Positions 24,726 to 35,252 are shown, counted from the stretch's first letter. The stretch is DNA of 64,000 nucleotides from Marinomonas mediterranea MMB-1 (GCF_000192865.1 NC_015276.1:3410001-3474000); one strand, 5' to 3'. A program made the numbers and translations. The notes: generated by a model from the sequence alone, not told the origin.

Positions 24726-25481
24726 TTAAACAGCATTGGACTGCATTTTTTCAGTTTCAGCTTCTCGTTTTTTCCGTTCCAGCGGGCAAGTATCGATTAT
24801 CCAACGCGCCATTACCCATGCGCTTGCGTAACATATAAACCCACTAAAAATGATATCACTCAAAAAGTGCCCTCCTTGAAGGACCCTTATTCCACCCACA
24901 AATAGACCCAAGCCAAGCCCAAAGAAAAGCCAAGGACGACTCTTTAATACCCAACCGAGTGCAATAAATGCAAAACCCATGGCGGCGTGGCCACTCACAA
25001 ATGAGCAGTTCTTCTTACACTGATCACTGACAACCAGTGGTGGCGTAAACTGTTTACTACCACCAAACTCTACGACATGACGTGGACGTGCACGATCCCA
25101 ATTGTCTTTAAAACCAGTGTGAACAATAATACCAGGGCCAACCAATAAGAACGCAAGCATAAAATACCATTTACGTTTGTGGGCTTTGCTCCACTCAGGC
25201 CCAGTTTTGAATAACGTCAACACACACAACCCCAACAATACAGGGACGATGACAGCGGGCATCTCTTTAAAAATCCAATAGATAAATTTCACAAATGAAT
25301 TGTCGTTAGCAGGGAAGCTCGACGTTGCAGAATCGTAAAACAGTCCACTCACATATAAGTCGAGTTCGGGCCACACAGAAAACAACACAGCACATAAAAC
25401 AAAACAAGCCGGTGCGACACCAAACTTCCAAGGCTTAAACATCTTAAATAATCTCTTTTTGATCTGATTGTGGAATAACAT
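24726..25481 (-). CDS. PAP2-family membrane phosphatase
   Basis: An approximately 250-residue inner-membrane phosphatase of the lipid phosphatase/LpxE/PgpB type with about six helices. All three signature motifs are present: K-x6-R-P (KDNWDRARP), the SGH motif (FVSGHAAMG), and R-x5-H-x3-D (RVLQGGHFLSD). The start is uncertain: ATG at 25481 and ATG at 25442 (MFKPWKF, with AGAGA about 12 bases upstream) both give sensible proteins. Candidate substrates are undecaprenyl pyrophosphate, phosphatidylglycerol phosphate or lipid A phosphate. Nothing here decides among them. Confidence 0.85.
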   Translation of the reverse strand: MLFHNQIKKRLFKMFKPWKFGVAPACFVLCAVLFSVWPELDLYVSGLFYDSATSSFPANDNSFVKFIYWIFKEMPAVIVPVLLGLCVLTLFKTGPEWSKAHKRKWYFMLAFLLVGPGIIVHTGFKDNWDRARPRHVVEFGGSKQFTPPLVVSDQCKKNCSFVSGHAAMGFAFIALGWVLKSRPWLFFGLGLGLFVGGIRVLQGGHFLSDIIFSGFICYASAWVMARWIIDTCPLERKKREAETEKMQSNAV

Positions 25482-25656
25482 CAAAGATTATGACACCAAA
25501 GCCATAACAAAAATGTAATGTAATCTTACTAAAGCACACATAGCTTTCAACTTTATTACGTAATTCATTCTTATTCAATTATTTTAAAATAGAACTCTTT
25601 TGGCTAAATTCCAGAAAGTCGTCAATGTCACCGTCTGTAATCTAACCACCGTTTTT

Positions 25657-25670
25657 TTGACATAAATCAA
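25657..25670 (+). promoter_or_regulatory. FNR/ANR-like site upstream of chemoreceptor
   Basis: TTGACATAAATCAA matches the FNR/ANR palindrome TTGAT-N4-ATCAA with one mismatch, 65 bases before the chemoreceptor start. The TTGACA also reads as a -35 hexamer with a weak -10 (TACTAA) 18 bases on. Oxygen-responsive control of this receptor is suggested, not shown. Confidence 0.45.
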
Positions 25671-25734
25671 CCTTAGACGTTACTAATCCCCTACAACTCC
25701 CCGTAGAATGTAAAGGACTGTTGCAGGAGGCTAT

Positions 25735-27285
25735 ATGATCAAGCGTGTAAACAATGTAAAAATCAAATACAAGCTCTGGGCGATTATTGGCCTTATGTCA
25801 CTCGGCACCGCCGCGTTAATTTTTGTATCTTTATACTCACTCTATCAAACCAATCTTAAGAGTTTATTAAATCAAACACAGGTAATGGTTGATGCTGCGG
25901 CCTCAGGCCTAACTTCTGTTAATGAGAAAGAGCTAATCCAAAAAGTCGAAGCACTCCATCCCCCTACTCAATCTGGATACGTCCTACTTGGTAAAGATAA
26001 GAAAACCATTTATGCCCCATCATGGATTGAAAATACATCGTTTCAGTCAGTTAACTTTGCACTAAACCCAAGTATTGCTGACATTGCCTCACCTAACGGG
26101 GCATCACCCATGTCGGTGCTCATTGCTTCCAAACTACTTAGCGAACACCAGTTGAATGGCAACTATAGGCTTGTTGCGGTTTCCAGTATGAATATTGTCT
26201 ATGATGCATTTAAAAGCGCATTGATTGATTTTGGGATACTTGTCGCAGTATTAACCATCGTAATAGGCGGAACCGCCTTGACGATCATTAGCCTTGTCAC
26301 TATTCGAATCACCAAACTCTGCGATACTATGCGTTCCGTAAAACAATCAGGAGACCTCACTCAACGAGTTGAATTTGATGGTCACGACGAAATGGGTGAG
26401 ATGGCCGATGCATTTAATCATATGGTATCCAGTTTCCGCGCCATTGTTCGCCAAATAGGGAACACCAGCCAAGCATTAGACAATGTCATAATAGAAACAA
26501 ATAAAGCCACATTGGCCACGACGGACGGCGTAAACACACAGCAAAAAGACACGAAAAGTGCTATTGATTCCATGGCCAATGTCATGGAATCAGTGAATCA
26601 GATACTCAACATCGCAGAAGAAGCTAACCTTGCGGCAAATAACCTTGGAGAGCATTCAAAAAGCGGCCTTCATACCATGCATGAAGCCAATGCAGATATT
26701 CAAAACCTTTCATCAGAAGTCGGTGAAGCCGCCACGCAATTTCAGCAGCTAAGGGAAGACGTTAAACATATAAACGACCGTTTGAGCATCATTTCCGAAG
26801 TCGCAGATAAAACCAATTTACTTGCGTTAAATGCTGCTATAGAAGCCGCCCGTGCAGGAGAGCAAGGTCGCGGTTTTGCCGTTGTTGCCGACGAAGTACG
26901 ACAACTTGCCCAGCAATCTCAACATGCTGCAGGGGAAATTGGACGTTTAATTGAGCAGCTTACAAACCAGACGTTCAACACGGTTGATATTATGGAAAAA
27001 GCACAAGATACGGCAAACATAGGAGCCGAAAGAATGTCGGAGGCCGAAACGGCCTTTAATGATATAGCACAGGGTGTATTAACCATTTCTGAACTAAACG
27101 CGCAGATCAAAGCAGGTTCAGACAACCAATATGATATTTCAAATACAGTAAATACCACGTTAAACAATATCGGCAATGTATGCGACCAAACACAACACAA
27201 CTCTATCGCAATAGAAACGTCCGTGAATCACATAGAGGAATGCGCGCTAGAACTTAGCAGCGTCGTTGCGCAATACCGAACATAG
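25735..27285 (+). CDS. Methyl-accepting chemotaxis protein
   Basis: A 516-residue chemoreceptor. Transmembrane helix 1 spans roughly residues 13-35. A small periplasmic sensor (about residues 36-160) follows, then helix 2 (about 161-183), a HAMP domain (to about 235, containing DEMGEMADAFNHMV) and a long cytoplasmic signalling coil. The hairpin tip, where CheA and CheW bind, is EAARAGEQGRGFAVVADEVR. The start is well marked by AGGAGG six bases before the ATG. No CheR-binding pentapeptide is visible at the C-terminus. It is a single gene, with an FNR-like site upstream. The ligand is unknown. Confidence 0.95.
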   Translation: MIKRVNNVKIKYKLWAIIGLMSLGTAALIFVSLYSLYQTNLKSLLNQTQVMVDAAASGLTSVNEKELIQKVEALHPPTQSGYVLLGKDKKTIYAPSWIENTSFQSVNFALNPSIADIASPNGASPMSVLIASKLLSEHQLNGNYRLVAVSSMNIVYDAFKSALIDFGILVAVLTIVIGGTALTIISLVTIRITKLCDTMRSVKQSGDLTQRVEFDGHDEMGEMADAFNHMVSSFRAIVRQIGNTSQALDNVIIETNKATLATTDGVNTQQKDTKSAIDSMANVMESVNQILNIAEEANLAANNLGEHSKSGLHTMHEANADIQNLSSEVGEAATQFQQLREDVKHINDRLSIISEVADKTNLLALNAAIEAARAGEQGRGFAVVADEVRQLAQQSQHAAGEIGRLIEQLTNQTFNTVDIMEKAQDTANIGAERMSEAETAFNDIAQGVLTISELNAQIKAGSDNQYDISNTVNTTLNNIGNVCDQTQHNSIAIETSVNHIEECALELSSVVAQYRT

Positions 27286-27295
27286 AAAACAAGAA

Positions 27296-27343
27296 AGCCC
27301 TTCTTAGGGCTCTCCTTGATCTCCTCTTTACGACTTATCAAGG
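27296..27343 (+). terminator. Terminator-like structure after chemoreceptor
   Basis: AGCCCT-TCTT-AGGGCT gives a six-pair hairpin 11 bases past the stop. It is followed by the inverted pair CCTTGAT and ATCAAGG. The T-tract is short. The rest of the 400-base gap to 27691 holds no gene that I can see and should contain the promoter of the glycogen block. Confidence 0.5.
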
Positions 27344-27691
27344 CCTTCTTAATTCTTGATCTTTTCAGGTTAAGGAAGGCTGTGCAAAACACGGCATAAC
27401 GAGAACGAAATCAGATGCCATTCAACCATTATGCGTAACATTCGAATCTCTGCTAAATTTAAGTGAATATAAAGAAAGGAAGCGTTTGCTTTAAGCCCCA
27501 TAAAAATCTAGGCTTTTAAGGCGCGATTATTGCAGACAAATTAGCGTACTTTAAGTCACCTAATTTTTCAGTGCTTACTCAACTTTTTATGTAAACGGAC
27601 CGTCGCGATTCATAGGGACTTAACACTTCACAACTAAATTAATAAACAATACGTTTTTAGAATTCGCAACTTGTAATTAAGGGATCACTTA

Positions 27692-30600
27692 ATGGCGTCA
27701 GATACACAGAGCAAGCTTGATTCTCTATATCACCACATTAAAAATGTCATTTTATCTCGTCAACACCCTGTAACAGGCCTTTTTCCCGCTAGCACCAGTG
27801 TCAATAACCACGGTGACTACACGGACGCATGGGTTCGAGACAATGTATACAGTATTCAAGCGGTGTGGGCCCTTTACTTGGCTTACAAACGAGCCTCAAA
27901 TCCCGACAAACGAGCGCACGAATTAGAATATACGTGCATTAAAATGATGCGCGGTTTGTTATTTGCAATGATGCGTCAATCACCGAAAGTAGAAGCATTT
28001 AAACACAGCTTAGATCCGATCGATTCTTTACACGCGAAATACGACACGAAGACTGGGCTAGAAGTCGTTGCGGATGACGCGTGGGGTCACCTTCAAATTG
28101 ATGCCACAAGTTTCTATTTACTAACGCTCGCACAAATGACAAAAGCTGGAAGCAAGCTCATCTATAATCGCGAAGAGCTGAACTTCATACAGAACCTCAT
28201 TTACTACATCTCTCGGACCTATCGCACGCCCGATTACGGTATTTGGGAACGAGGCAACAAAGTAAATAACGGTAAAGCTGAAATAAATGCCAGCTCTGTA
28301 GGAATGGCAAAGGCGGCGATGGAGGCTTTAGATGGCCTCAATCTATTTGGAAATGACGGCCCTGAATGGGCCGTTATACATTCTTTCGCAGATGCCGTCG
28401 CTCGGGCAGGTTCCGTTCTGCAATCACTTCTGCCTAAAGAATCACGCTCTAAAGAAGTCGATGGCGCGCTGCTAAGCATCATCAGTTTTCCTGCCTTTGC
28501 GTTAAACGATGAAAAGCTCACGCGAAAAACACGAAAAGAAATCTTAGATAAACTGGGTGGAAATTACGGCTGTAAGCGATTCTTACTAGACGGTCACCAA
28601 ACCGTGATAGAAGATCACAGTCGAATTTACTACGAACACGATGAGCTGATTAACTTCGAACACATAGAATCCGAATGGCCATTATTTTATACCTATCTAT
28701 ATATTGATAGGCTCTTTGCTAGAGACTGGGAGAGTGCCAATTTCTACCGCTATAAGCTCGAAGAGTTAATGGTTGAAAGGGATGGAGAAAGACTCCTCCC
28801 TGAACTCTATTATGTGCCAGAAGACAAGATTCTTGCGGAAAAAGAGAAGCCAGGTTCTCAAGAGCGGCTACCAAACGACAATCTCCCCCTAGTATGGGCG
28901 CAAAGCCTATATTTGGTCGGCAAAATGATTGACGAAGAACTCATCACGACGGATGACTTGGACCCTCTTGGTTTACATAAAGTACAGCATAATAGAAAAT
29001 CCGTCTCTACCTCGATGGTGGTCTTAGCTAAGAATGAAAAAGTAAAAGAGCAACTGGTGCAAGCAGGTTGCCTATGCCAAACCATTGATGAAATTGCCCC
29101 CGTTGGTGTCATAAGCTCGGAACAATTAATAGAGCTTTATCACTATCTTGGCGCCTCGGACAACCTCGGCCTAACGGGCCGACCTTCACGTGCATTAAAC
29201 AGCTTAGCGACTTCTCAGCCTTTCACTATTAATGACCAGAACTACCTTTGTCTTTCGTGGATTCAAAATGAAGATAAAGACTACACAAAAACAGACCCAA
29301 CCCTGTTTAAAGAACACATTCAGAATGAGTTAAAAATCATTGATTCGCACTGGTATTACCCAGCAAACGCAGTATTTACAGTGCTCATCGATGATGCAAT
29401 GTGTGAAATGCCAAACAGCTCAGAGTTATTAGACTTTATCCGCCAGTTACAAAATCACGAATGTGATGAGTTTCATGTCACGCCTCAATCAGCGAAAAAT
29501 GCATTCAAGTCTGGTTCTAGGCGGTCTATGACAATAAAACCAACGAAAGATCGTCAATTAGGCGCACGTTTTGTCGTGAGTGAAGAGCCTTGGCCTATTG
29601 ACCGTACCGTAACCGAGGTGGATTGCTCCCATTTATATGACCTTAATACTGACTCGCTTTTGTCGAAGCTTCTGGATACCCCTCCTCTCCCCTTAGCAAT
29701 CGAAACGCTAGTAGAGTTGGGGCATAGACGCGCGTTAATGAATACCATCCCGAACTCGATGCCAGCAGTTACGGCCTATAAGGTGATGGATTCAGTCTAC
29801 GTTGAAGCGCTTTTACACGGTGATTGGTACTCGGTTAGAAGGTTGTTTTCTTTGATGATTAAACCGTCGACGGATTTGGCGACCTATATCGCGGACATTA
29901 CCGTGCGCCAACGAGTACTGGTATTAGGCGATTCTCAAGAGAACGAAACTCACATCTCATCGCCATTGCATCAAAAAGAAATTTTAGACTTAATACACCA
30001 TGCGTCGTCCTCCAGCCTAACCATGGTCTTACACCATGAAATTATCTCAATTGCTGGCGCGCTTATAAAAATCCACCCTGAGTATTTTGATGGTGTCCGT
30101 ACCATTCGAATTCATAGCTTAGCGCTACTGTGTGCTCGTCAACTTGATTCGGAAGATACACGACCCTCTATTGATATTCTTGCGAGTGCGACCCCTTATG
30201 CGCTATATCAAGCACTGAAAGCCGTATTGATACAGAAACATGAGGACTTTACCCACGTAGCAACAAAACTCCGCTACAATCAAAGTGTTAATAGCACCGA
30301 TGTCAAAATGAAGGACGTCGATTGGTTCGATTGGCGAACAGAGCAAGGGCTCATCACGAAATTACCAGAAGACATGCTGGCGCAACTGTGGGATTCTCTT
30401 AGTCACGCACAATACATTGTGTTCGGAGACACACAGAGTAATACCATATTGGATTGCAAACGCACGCTGAGTTCGATGACGCCCGGTGAAGATACCTTCG
30501 CCTTACTCGTAGAATCACTGACATCAGACATTCACCCTAGCTGGTATAAGAGCCTTATATTTGAAGCTCTGTATGCATTTATTCAGTTCTGCGAGCAGCA

Positions 30601-30811
30601 CAAAGGAAATATTCTATTGAGCGAGGTGAATTTACCCGTTCTTGTTTCACAAGCTGCGCATGATAGAGCTAAAGAAGTGAAGCAAAAGCATCCAGAGCAA
30701 AGCACGGAAGAAATAGCGCTAGACGAGTTCGCACAACTTACCCCAAGCAAAGTAGGACAATACCTTCGCTGGGCAGTAAGTAAGCAACACAGCCAACAAC
30801 ACCAAGCGTAA
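27692..30811 (+). CDS. Glycoside hydrolase family 15 / phosphorylase kinase alpha-beta-like protein
   Basis: A 1039-residue cytoplasmic protein. Residues 1 to about 430 form a GH15-like (alpha/alpha)6 barrel similar to that of eukaryotic phosphorylase kinase regulatory subunits: HPVTGLFPASTSVNNHGDY, DAWVRDNVYSIQAVWAL, DDAWGHLQIDATSFYLL, and YEHDELINFEHIESEWPLFY with candidate catalytic acids. The remaining 600 residues are the large C-terminal region of the same family and show no other domain I recognise. There is no signal peptide. The gene is followed by glgB and glgX on the same strand, so glucan hydrolysis or sensing inside the cell is likely. Whether it is an active glucoamylase or a regulator is unclear. 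Confidence 0.82.
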   Translation: MASDTQSKLDSLYHHIKNVILSRQHPVTGLFPASTSVNNHGDYTDAWVRDNVYSIQAVWALYLAYKRASNPDKRAHELEYTCIKMMRGLLFAMMRQSPKVEAFKHSLDPIDSLHAKYDTKTGLEVVADDAWGHLQIDATSFYLLTLAQMTKAGSKLIYNREELNFIQNLIYYISRTYRTPDYGIWERGNKVNNGKAEINASSVGMAKAAMEALDGLNLFGNDGPEWAVIHSFADAVARAGSVLQSLLPKESRSKEVDGALLSIISFPAFALNDEKLTRKTRKEILDKLGGNYGCKRFLLDGHQTVIEDHSRIYYEHDELINFEHIESEWPLFYTYLYIDRLFARDWESANFYRYKLEELMVERDGERLLPELYYVPEDKILAEKEKPGSQERLPNDNLPLVWAQSLYLVGKMIDEELITTDDLDPLGLHKVQHNRKSVSTSMVVLAKNEKVKEQLVQAGCLCQTIDEIAPVGVISSEQLIELYHYLGASDNLGLTGRPSRALNSLATSQPFTINDQNYLCLSWIQNEDKDYTKTDPTLFKEHIQNELKIIDSHWYYPANAVFTVLIDDAMCEMPNSSELLDFIRQLQNHECDEFHVTPQSAKNAFKSGSRRSMTIKPTKDRQLGARFVVSEEPWPIDRTVTEVDCSHLYDLNTDSLLSKLLDTPPLPLAIETLVELGHRRALMNTIPNSMPAVTAYKVMDSVYVEALLHGDWYSVRRLFSLMIKPSTDLATYIADITVRQRVLVLGDSQENETHISSPLHQKEILDLIHHASSSSLTMVLHHEIISIAGALIKIHPEYFDGVRTIRIHSLALLCARQLDSEDTRPSIDILASATPYALYQALKAVLIQKHEDFTHVATKLRYNQSVNSTDVKMKDVDWFDWRTEQGLITKLPEDMLAQLWDSLSHAQYIVFGDTQSNTILDCKRTLSSMTPGEDTFALLVESLTSDIHPSWYKSLIFEALYAFIQFCEQHKGNILLSEVNLPVLVSQAAHDRAKEVKQKHPEQSTEEIALDEFAQLTPSKVGQYLRWAVSKQHSQQHQA

Positions 30812-30886
30812 AAACGATTAAAGTGTGGTGCGTCAAAATCGCTATATAGGATACATCTAATAATAAATCTCAGGTTGGAGAAGTAA

Positions 30887-33055
30887 ATGGATCTGTTTGA
30901 AGACATTGTAAATGCCCGCTGTTCCGACCCTTTCGGATTCCTTGGCCTACACTGGACTGAAGAAAAAGACTTGAAACTTAACGTTTGGCGACCTGATGCC
31001 GTCGCGATCGATGTACTTGCAATCGACGCAGACTCAGTCATTGGGAAAATGAATTTAAACACTGACAGCGGACTGTTCTCTTGTCAGTGGTCGGATAAAA
31101 AAACGTTTTTCCACTACCGTCTCAGAATCACATTCTCAGACGGCAATACTGCAACCTTCGTCGATCCTTATCAGTTTAATCAAGCAACGTTTGCTGATCC
31201 TGAGCATCACAAAGCAACCCTTTACCAAAAAGAAGGCGCTCTGTTTCAAAGTGCGCCAGTAACGGATTCTCTAGCGATCGATGGAACTCGATTTGCTGTC
31301 TATGCCCCCGCAGCTCGTTCAGTATACGTCGTGGGCGACTTTAACGGCTGGGACGGCCGTATCCATCCGATGTCGAGCAATGGCGACGGAGTATGGCGAC
31401 TCTTCATTCCTGATGTCCGAGATGGCGCGAAATATAAGTTTGAAATCAGAGCAAAATCAGGCGACCTACTGCCACATAGAACCGATCCCTTTGCAAAACG
31501 AATCGAGCAATTTCCTTCATTTGCCAGTGTCGTACAGGAATCCCAGTACCACTGGAATGATGAAAGCTGGATGTCGCGACCTATATCAGATATTTACGAA
31601 GAAGCGGTCAGTATATATGAGGTACATCTCGGCTCTTGGAGAAAGAAAGAGCACAACGAGTCGCTTACTTATCTAGAGTTGAAAGAGCAACTTGTACCGT
31701 ATGTTGTCGAAATGGGTTATACGCACGTAGAACTGCTACCTGTTATGGAGTACCCGTTTGATGGGTCTTGGGGTTATCAACCTGTTGGCTTATTCGCGGT
31801 AACGTCTCGATACGGCACACCAGACGAATTCAAAGCGTTAATCGATGCATTCCATCAAGCTGGAATCAGTGTCATTATGGATTGGGTTCCAGCGCATTTC
31901 CCATCCGATAGCCATGGGCTCGCGAACTTTGATGGAACCCATCAGTACGAGTACGAAGACCCGAAAAAAGGCTGGCACCCCGAATGGAACTCTTTGATCT
32001 ACGATTTTGGTAAAGAACACGTCGTTGACTTCCTAATCAGCAACGCAAATTTCTGGTTAGAGGAATACCATATTGACGGCCTGCGAGTCGATGCGGTTGC
32101 ATCCATGTTGTATCTGGATTACTCACGCGAAGACGGCGAATGGATTCCAAATGTTCATGGCGGCAATCACAACTACGAAGCGATTGCGTTCTTGAAACAA
32201 CTGAATGAGACGGTTTACTTGAACCACCCACGTTGTTTCACAGTTGCAGAAGAGTCTACCGCCTTTTCAGGCGTGTCTAAACCGACCTATATGGACGGCC
32301 TAGGGTTCGGGTTCAAGTGGAATATGGGCTGGATGAACGATACCTTAGAGTATATGAAGAAAGACCCGATTCACCGTCAATACCATCAGGGTGAGCTCAC
32401 CTTCTCCATGGTATACGCCTTTAATGAGCAGTTTATGCTGCCTATTTCACATGACGAAGTGGTTCATGGAAAAGGCTCTATGATCGACAAAATGCCCGGC
32501 GATGGCTGGCAGAAGTTTGCAAACCTTAGGGCGTTCAATGGCTACATGTTTACTCACCCCGGTAAGAAACTAAACTTTATGGGGAACGAATTTGCTCAAG
32601 GTCAAGAATGGAGCCACACTAGATCCCTAGACTGGCACTTGCTCGATATCGATTACCACAAAGGGCTACAAACACTGGTCAAAGACTTAAATCACCTCTA
32701 TACCGGTGAGCCTGCGCTGCAACTAGATCACGATTATCAAGGATTTGAATGGCTTTCTTATGATGACAGTCAAAACTCCATTCTTGCTTACGTAAGGCAA
32801 TCTAAGGCAAAAGATGAATTACTGATCGTTGTTGTGAATTTTACACCAACACCTCACAAAGGTTACCGGATAGGTGCGCCAAAATTAGGGCGCTATGACC
32901 TGATTTTAAATACTGATGCCTCTATCTATGGTGGAAGTGGGTTCCACACGGCACAAACGCTTGAGGCTGAAAGCATTGAAAACCACGGTAGAAACGACAG
33001 TGTCATGCTCGATATTCCACCACTTTCAACTGTAATCTATAAATGGAAATCTTAG
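30887..33055 (+). CDS. glgB: 1,4-alpha-glucan branching enzyme
   Basis: A 722-residue enzyme that makes alpha-1,6 branches in glycogen. Residues about 1-100 form an N-terminal beta module. A CBM48 domain follows (FAVYAPAARSVYVVGDFNGW). The GH13 catalytic barrel has all four conserved regions: DWVPAHFP, GLRVDAVASM (nucleophile aspartate), VAEESTAF (acid/base glutamate) and ISHDEVVHGKG. Length is close to E. coli GlgB (728). The ribosome site TTGGAGAAG precedes ATG. It is the middle gene of the GH15-like/glgB/glgX block and is probably cotranscribed. Confidence 0.98.
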   Translation: MDLFEDIVNARCSDPFGFLGLHWTEEKDLKLNVWRPDAVAIDVLAIDADSVIGKMNLNTDSGLFSCQWSDKKTFFHYRLRITFSDGNTATFVDPYQFNQATFADPEHHKATLYQKEGALFQSAPVTDSLAIDGTRFAVYAPAARSVYVVGDFNGWDGRIHPMSSNGDGVWRLFIPDVRDGAKYKFEIRAKSGDLLPHRTDPFAKRIEQFPSFASVVQESQYHWNDESWMSRPISDIYEEAVSIYEVHLGSWRKKEHNESLTYLELKEQLVPYVVEMGYTHVELLPVMEYPFDGSWGYQPVGLFAVTSRYGTPDEFKALIDAFHQAGISVIMDWVPAHFPSDSHGLANFDGTHQYEYEDPKKGWHPEWNSLIYDFGKEHVVDFLISNANFWLEEYHIDGLRVDAVASMLYLDYSREDGEWIPNVHGGNHNYEAIAFLKQLNETVYLNHPRCFTVAEESTAFSGVSKPTYMDGLGFGFKWNMGWMNDTLEYMKKDPIHRQYHQGELTFSMVYAFNEQFMLPISHDEVVHGKGSMIDKMPGDGWQKFANLRAFNGYMFTHPGKKLNFMGNEFAQGQEWSHTRSLDWHLLDIDYHKGLQTLVKDLNHLYTGEPALQLDHDYQGFEWLSYDDSQNSILAYVRQSKAKDELLIVVVNFTPTPHKGYRIGAPKLGRYDLILNTDASIYGGSGFHTAQTLEAESIENHGRNDSVMLDIPPLSTVIYKWKS

Positions 33056-33142
33056 TTTTATCCGTGAACTGAGAGCTAACTGTCAAATGGGGAAAAAAGT
33101 GAATCAGCGAAATTCTGTCAAATCTGCCAATAGGAGAGCATT

Positions 33143-35173
33143 ATGCCATTAGCTCCGTTAGTTCGATCAGGCAGCCCGCTCCCACTAGGAGCGAATGTCA
33201 CGGATGAAGGCGTGAATTTCGCTGTCGCTTCAGAAGACGCTACCCAAATATACCTTTGCTTGTTTAACGAGAATGATGAAGAAGAGCATGTTATACCCTT
33301 TGTTTCACATCATCGTGGTATATGGCATATGGAAGTTCTTGGCCTTAAGGAAGGGCAGCATTATGGGTTTCGCGCAGAAGGCACCTTTTCACCAAAAGAC
33401 CAGCTCATGTTTAACCGGCATAAACTACTGATTGACCCCTATGCCAAGTCTCTTACAGGCACATTAGAGTGGCATCCAGACCTGTCAGCTATGTACTCTG
33501 ATGGGCATTTCAATCCTATTGATACCGCTCACTACGTCCCAAAATCAATAGTCAAAACAATCACGCGACCAGACGATGCACCCGCTAGAGTTAGCGTTAA
33601 AGGTGCAGAACGGAGCTTATACGAGCTACACATAAAAGGCTTTAGTAAGAACCTTGAAGTTTCTCCAGAGTTAAAAGGCACTTATTTAGGCGTTGTCTCG
33701 GAACAAGGTATTTCTCATCTAAAAGAGCTTGGGGTTACAACCATTCAACTTATGCCTTGTTTTGCATTTGCCAATGAAAGGCACCTACAAAAATTAGGGT
33801 TACAAAATTATTGGGGCTACAACCCAATTAACTTTTTTACACCAGACCACAGATACGCGGTAGAAGACCCTGTCATTGAGTGTCAAACAATGATTATGTC
33901 ACTCAAAAGAGCAGGTTTTGAGGTCATTATCGATGTTGTCTACAACCACACCGCTGAAAGCGAGTTAGATCAAGCGAGTTTCAGCTTCAAAGGACTCGAT
34001 AACGCACGTTATTATCGTCACGAAAATGGCGAATACTTGAACTACACAGGTTGTGGGAACTGTGTAAACACCTACCATCCAGCAGCAGTGCGATTGATCT
34101 GCGACAGCATGCGTTACTGGGTTGATGTCATGGGCGTAGATGGTTTCAGATTTGACCTAGGGGTCGACTTAGGACGGGAAAAACACGACTTTTCATCAAC
34201 TTCTCCACTGTTGCAAGCCATTTTACAAGACCCTGTATTAAGTGAAACCTGTTTAGTCATGGAGCCTTGGGACATCGGCCCGAACGGCTATCAAGTCGGT
34301 AACTTTCCACGAGGTTTTCTAGAGTGCAACGACAAGTATCGAGACATAGTCAGACGCTTTTGGCGCGGTGATGAAGGAATTGTTGGCGAATTCGCAACAC
34401 GATTTATGGGCTCTCGTGATGTATTCCACAAAGGCTATAAGTGTGCATTACACTCGGTAAACTACATCAGTTATCACGATGGCTACACCTTGCATGACTT
34501 GGTCTCTTACCACAGACGCCATAACCATGCGAATATGGAGAACAATCGCGATGGTCATGGCGATAATATCAGCCAGAACTTTGGTGTTGAAGGACCCACT
34601 TCAGACAACCGCATTAAAGCGCAAAGGCTAAACCAACAGCTGTGTTTTTTAGCAACACTACTCTTGAGTCAAGGCACTCCTCATATTTTGGGAGGTGATG
34701 AACTATCGCACACCCAACACGGCAACAACAATGCCTATTGCCAAGACAATCAAACGACGTGGCTAGGTTGGCAAAATAGCGATGAAAGAGAGCAATTACA
34801 AAGCGCGATCAAAACGCTATTAAACTTGAGAAAAGCCTACCCTGTACTTGCAGAAGTATTTTTGGAAGACGACCCGCTTTATCAATATAAAGAGTCAGAT
34901 AAAGTAGAATGGGTCAATGAAGCTGGACGACCTATGTCAAATGAAGACTGGTCAGAAAGCGAAAGAGATTTTCTATCGGTATTGTTTACCACTTCGGACC
35001 TTTCATCCCGTTTATGGTTGATATTCTATCGAGAAGATCAGGTGTTAGACGTACCGCTTATAAAAAATGCACGCCAGCATCAGTTACTCTTCTATACTCC
35101 AGGGGTTGCCATGAGAGACAACCACCTACATATTACTGAACGTAGCGTCGCTTTGGTGAAACTGCTACCTTAG
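33143..35173 (+). CDS. glgX: Glycogen debranching enzyme GlgX
   Basis: A 676-residue isoamylase-type debranching enzyme that removes short limit-dextrin branches after phosphorylase action. It starts with a CBM48 domain (GSPLPLGANVTDEGVNFAVA). GH13 regions are DVVYNHTAE, GFRFDLGVDLG (nucleophile), VMEPWDIG (acid/base) and YHDGYTLHDLVSY. A C-terminal beta domain follows. The length agrees with E. coli GlgX (657). AGGAG lies seven bases before the ATG, and the gene follows glgB after 87 bases. It is last in the block; glgC, glgA and glgP are not in this window. Confidence 0.97.
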   Translation: MPLAPLVRSGSPLPLGANVTDEGVNFAVASEDATQIYLCLFNENDEEEHVIPFVSHHRGIWHMEVLGLKEGQHYGFRAEGTFSPKDQLMFNRHKLLIDPYAKSLTGTLEWHPDLSAMYSDGHFNPIDTAHYVPKSIVKTITRPDDAPARVSVKGAERSLYELHIKGFSKNLEVSPELKGTYLGVVSEQGISHLKELGVTTIQLMPCFAFANERHLQKLGLQNYWGYNPINFFTPDHRYAVEDPVIECQTMIMSLKRAGFEVIIDVVYNHTAESELDQASFSFKGLDNARYYRHENGEYLNYTGCGNCVNTYHPAAVRLICDSMRYWVDVMGVDGFRFDLGVDLGREKHDFSSTSPLLQAILQDPVLSETCLVMEPWDIGPNGYQVGNFPRGFLECNDKYRDIVRRFWRGDEGIVGEFATRFMGSRDVFHKGYKCALHSVNYISYHDGYTLHDLVSYHRRHNHANMENNRDGHGDNISQNFGVEGPTSDNRIKAQRLNQQLCFLATLLLSQGTPHILGGDELSHTQHGNNNAYCQDNQTTWLGWQNSDEREQLQSAIKTLLNLRKAYPVLAEVFLEDDPLYQYKESDKVEWVNEAGRPMSNEDWSESERDFLSVLFTTSDLSSRLWLIFYREDQVLDVPLIKNARQHQLLFYTPGVAMRDNHLHITERSVALVKLLP

Positions 35174-35252
35174 AGTCCCAAAAACAAACTACTGCTTTCA
35201 ACCTCAATTTCAGATCCGCGCGAATCGGGTCTACACTTACAGAGTCATCCAA

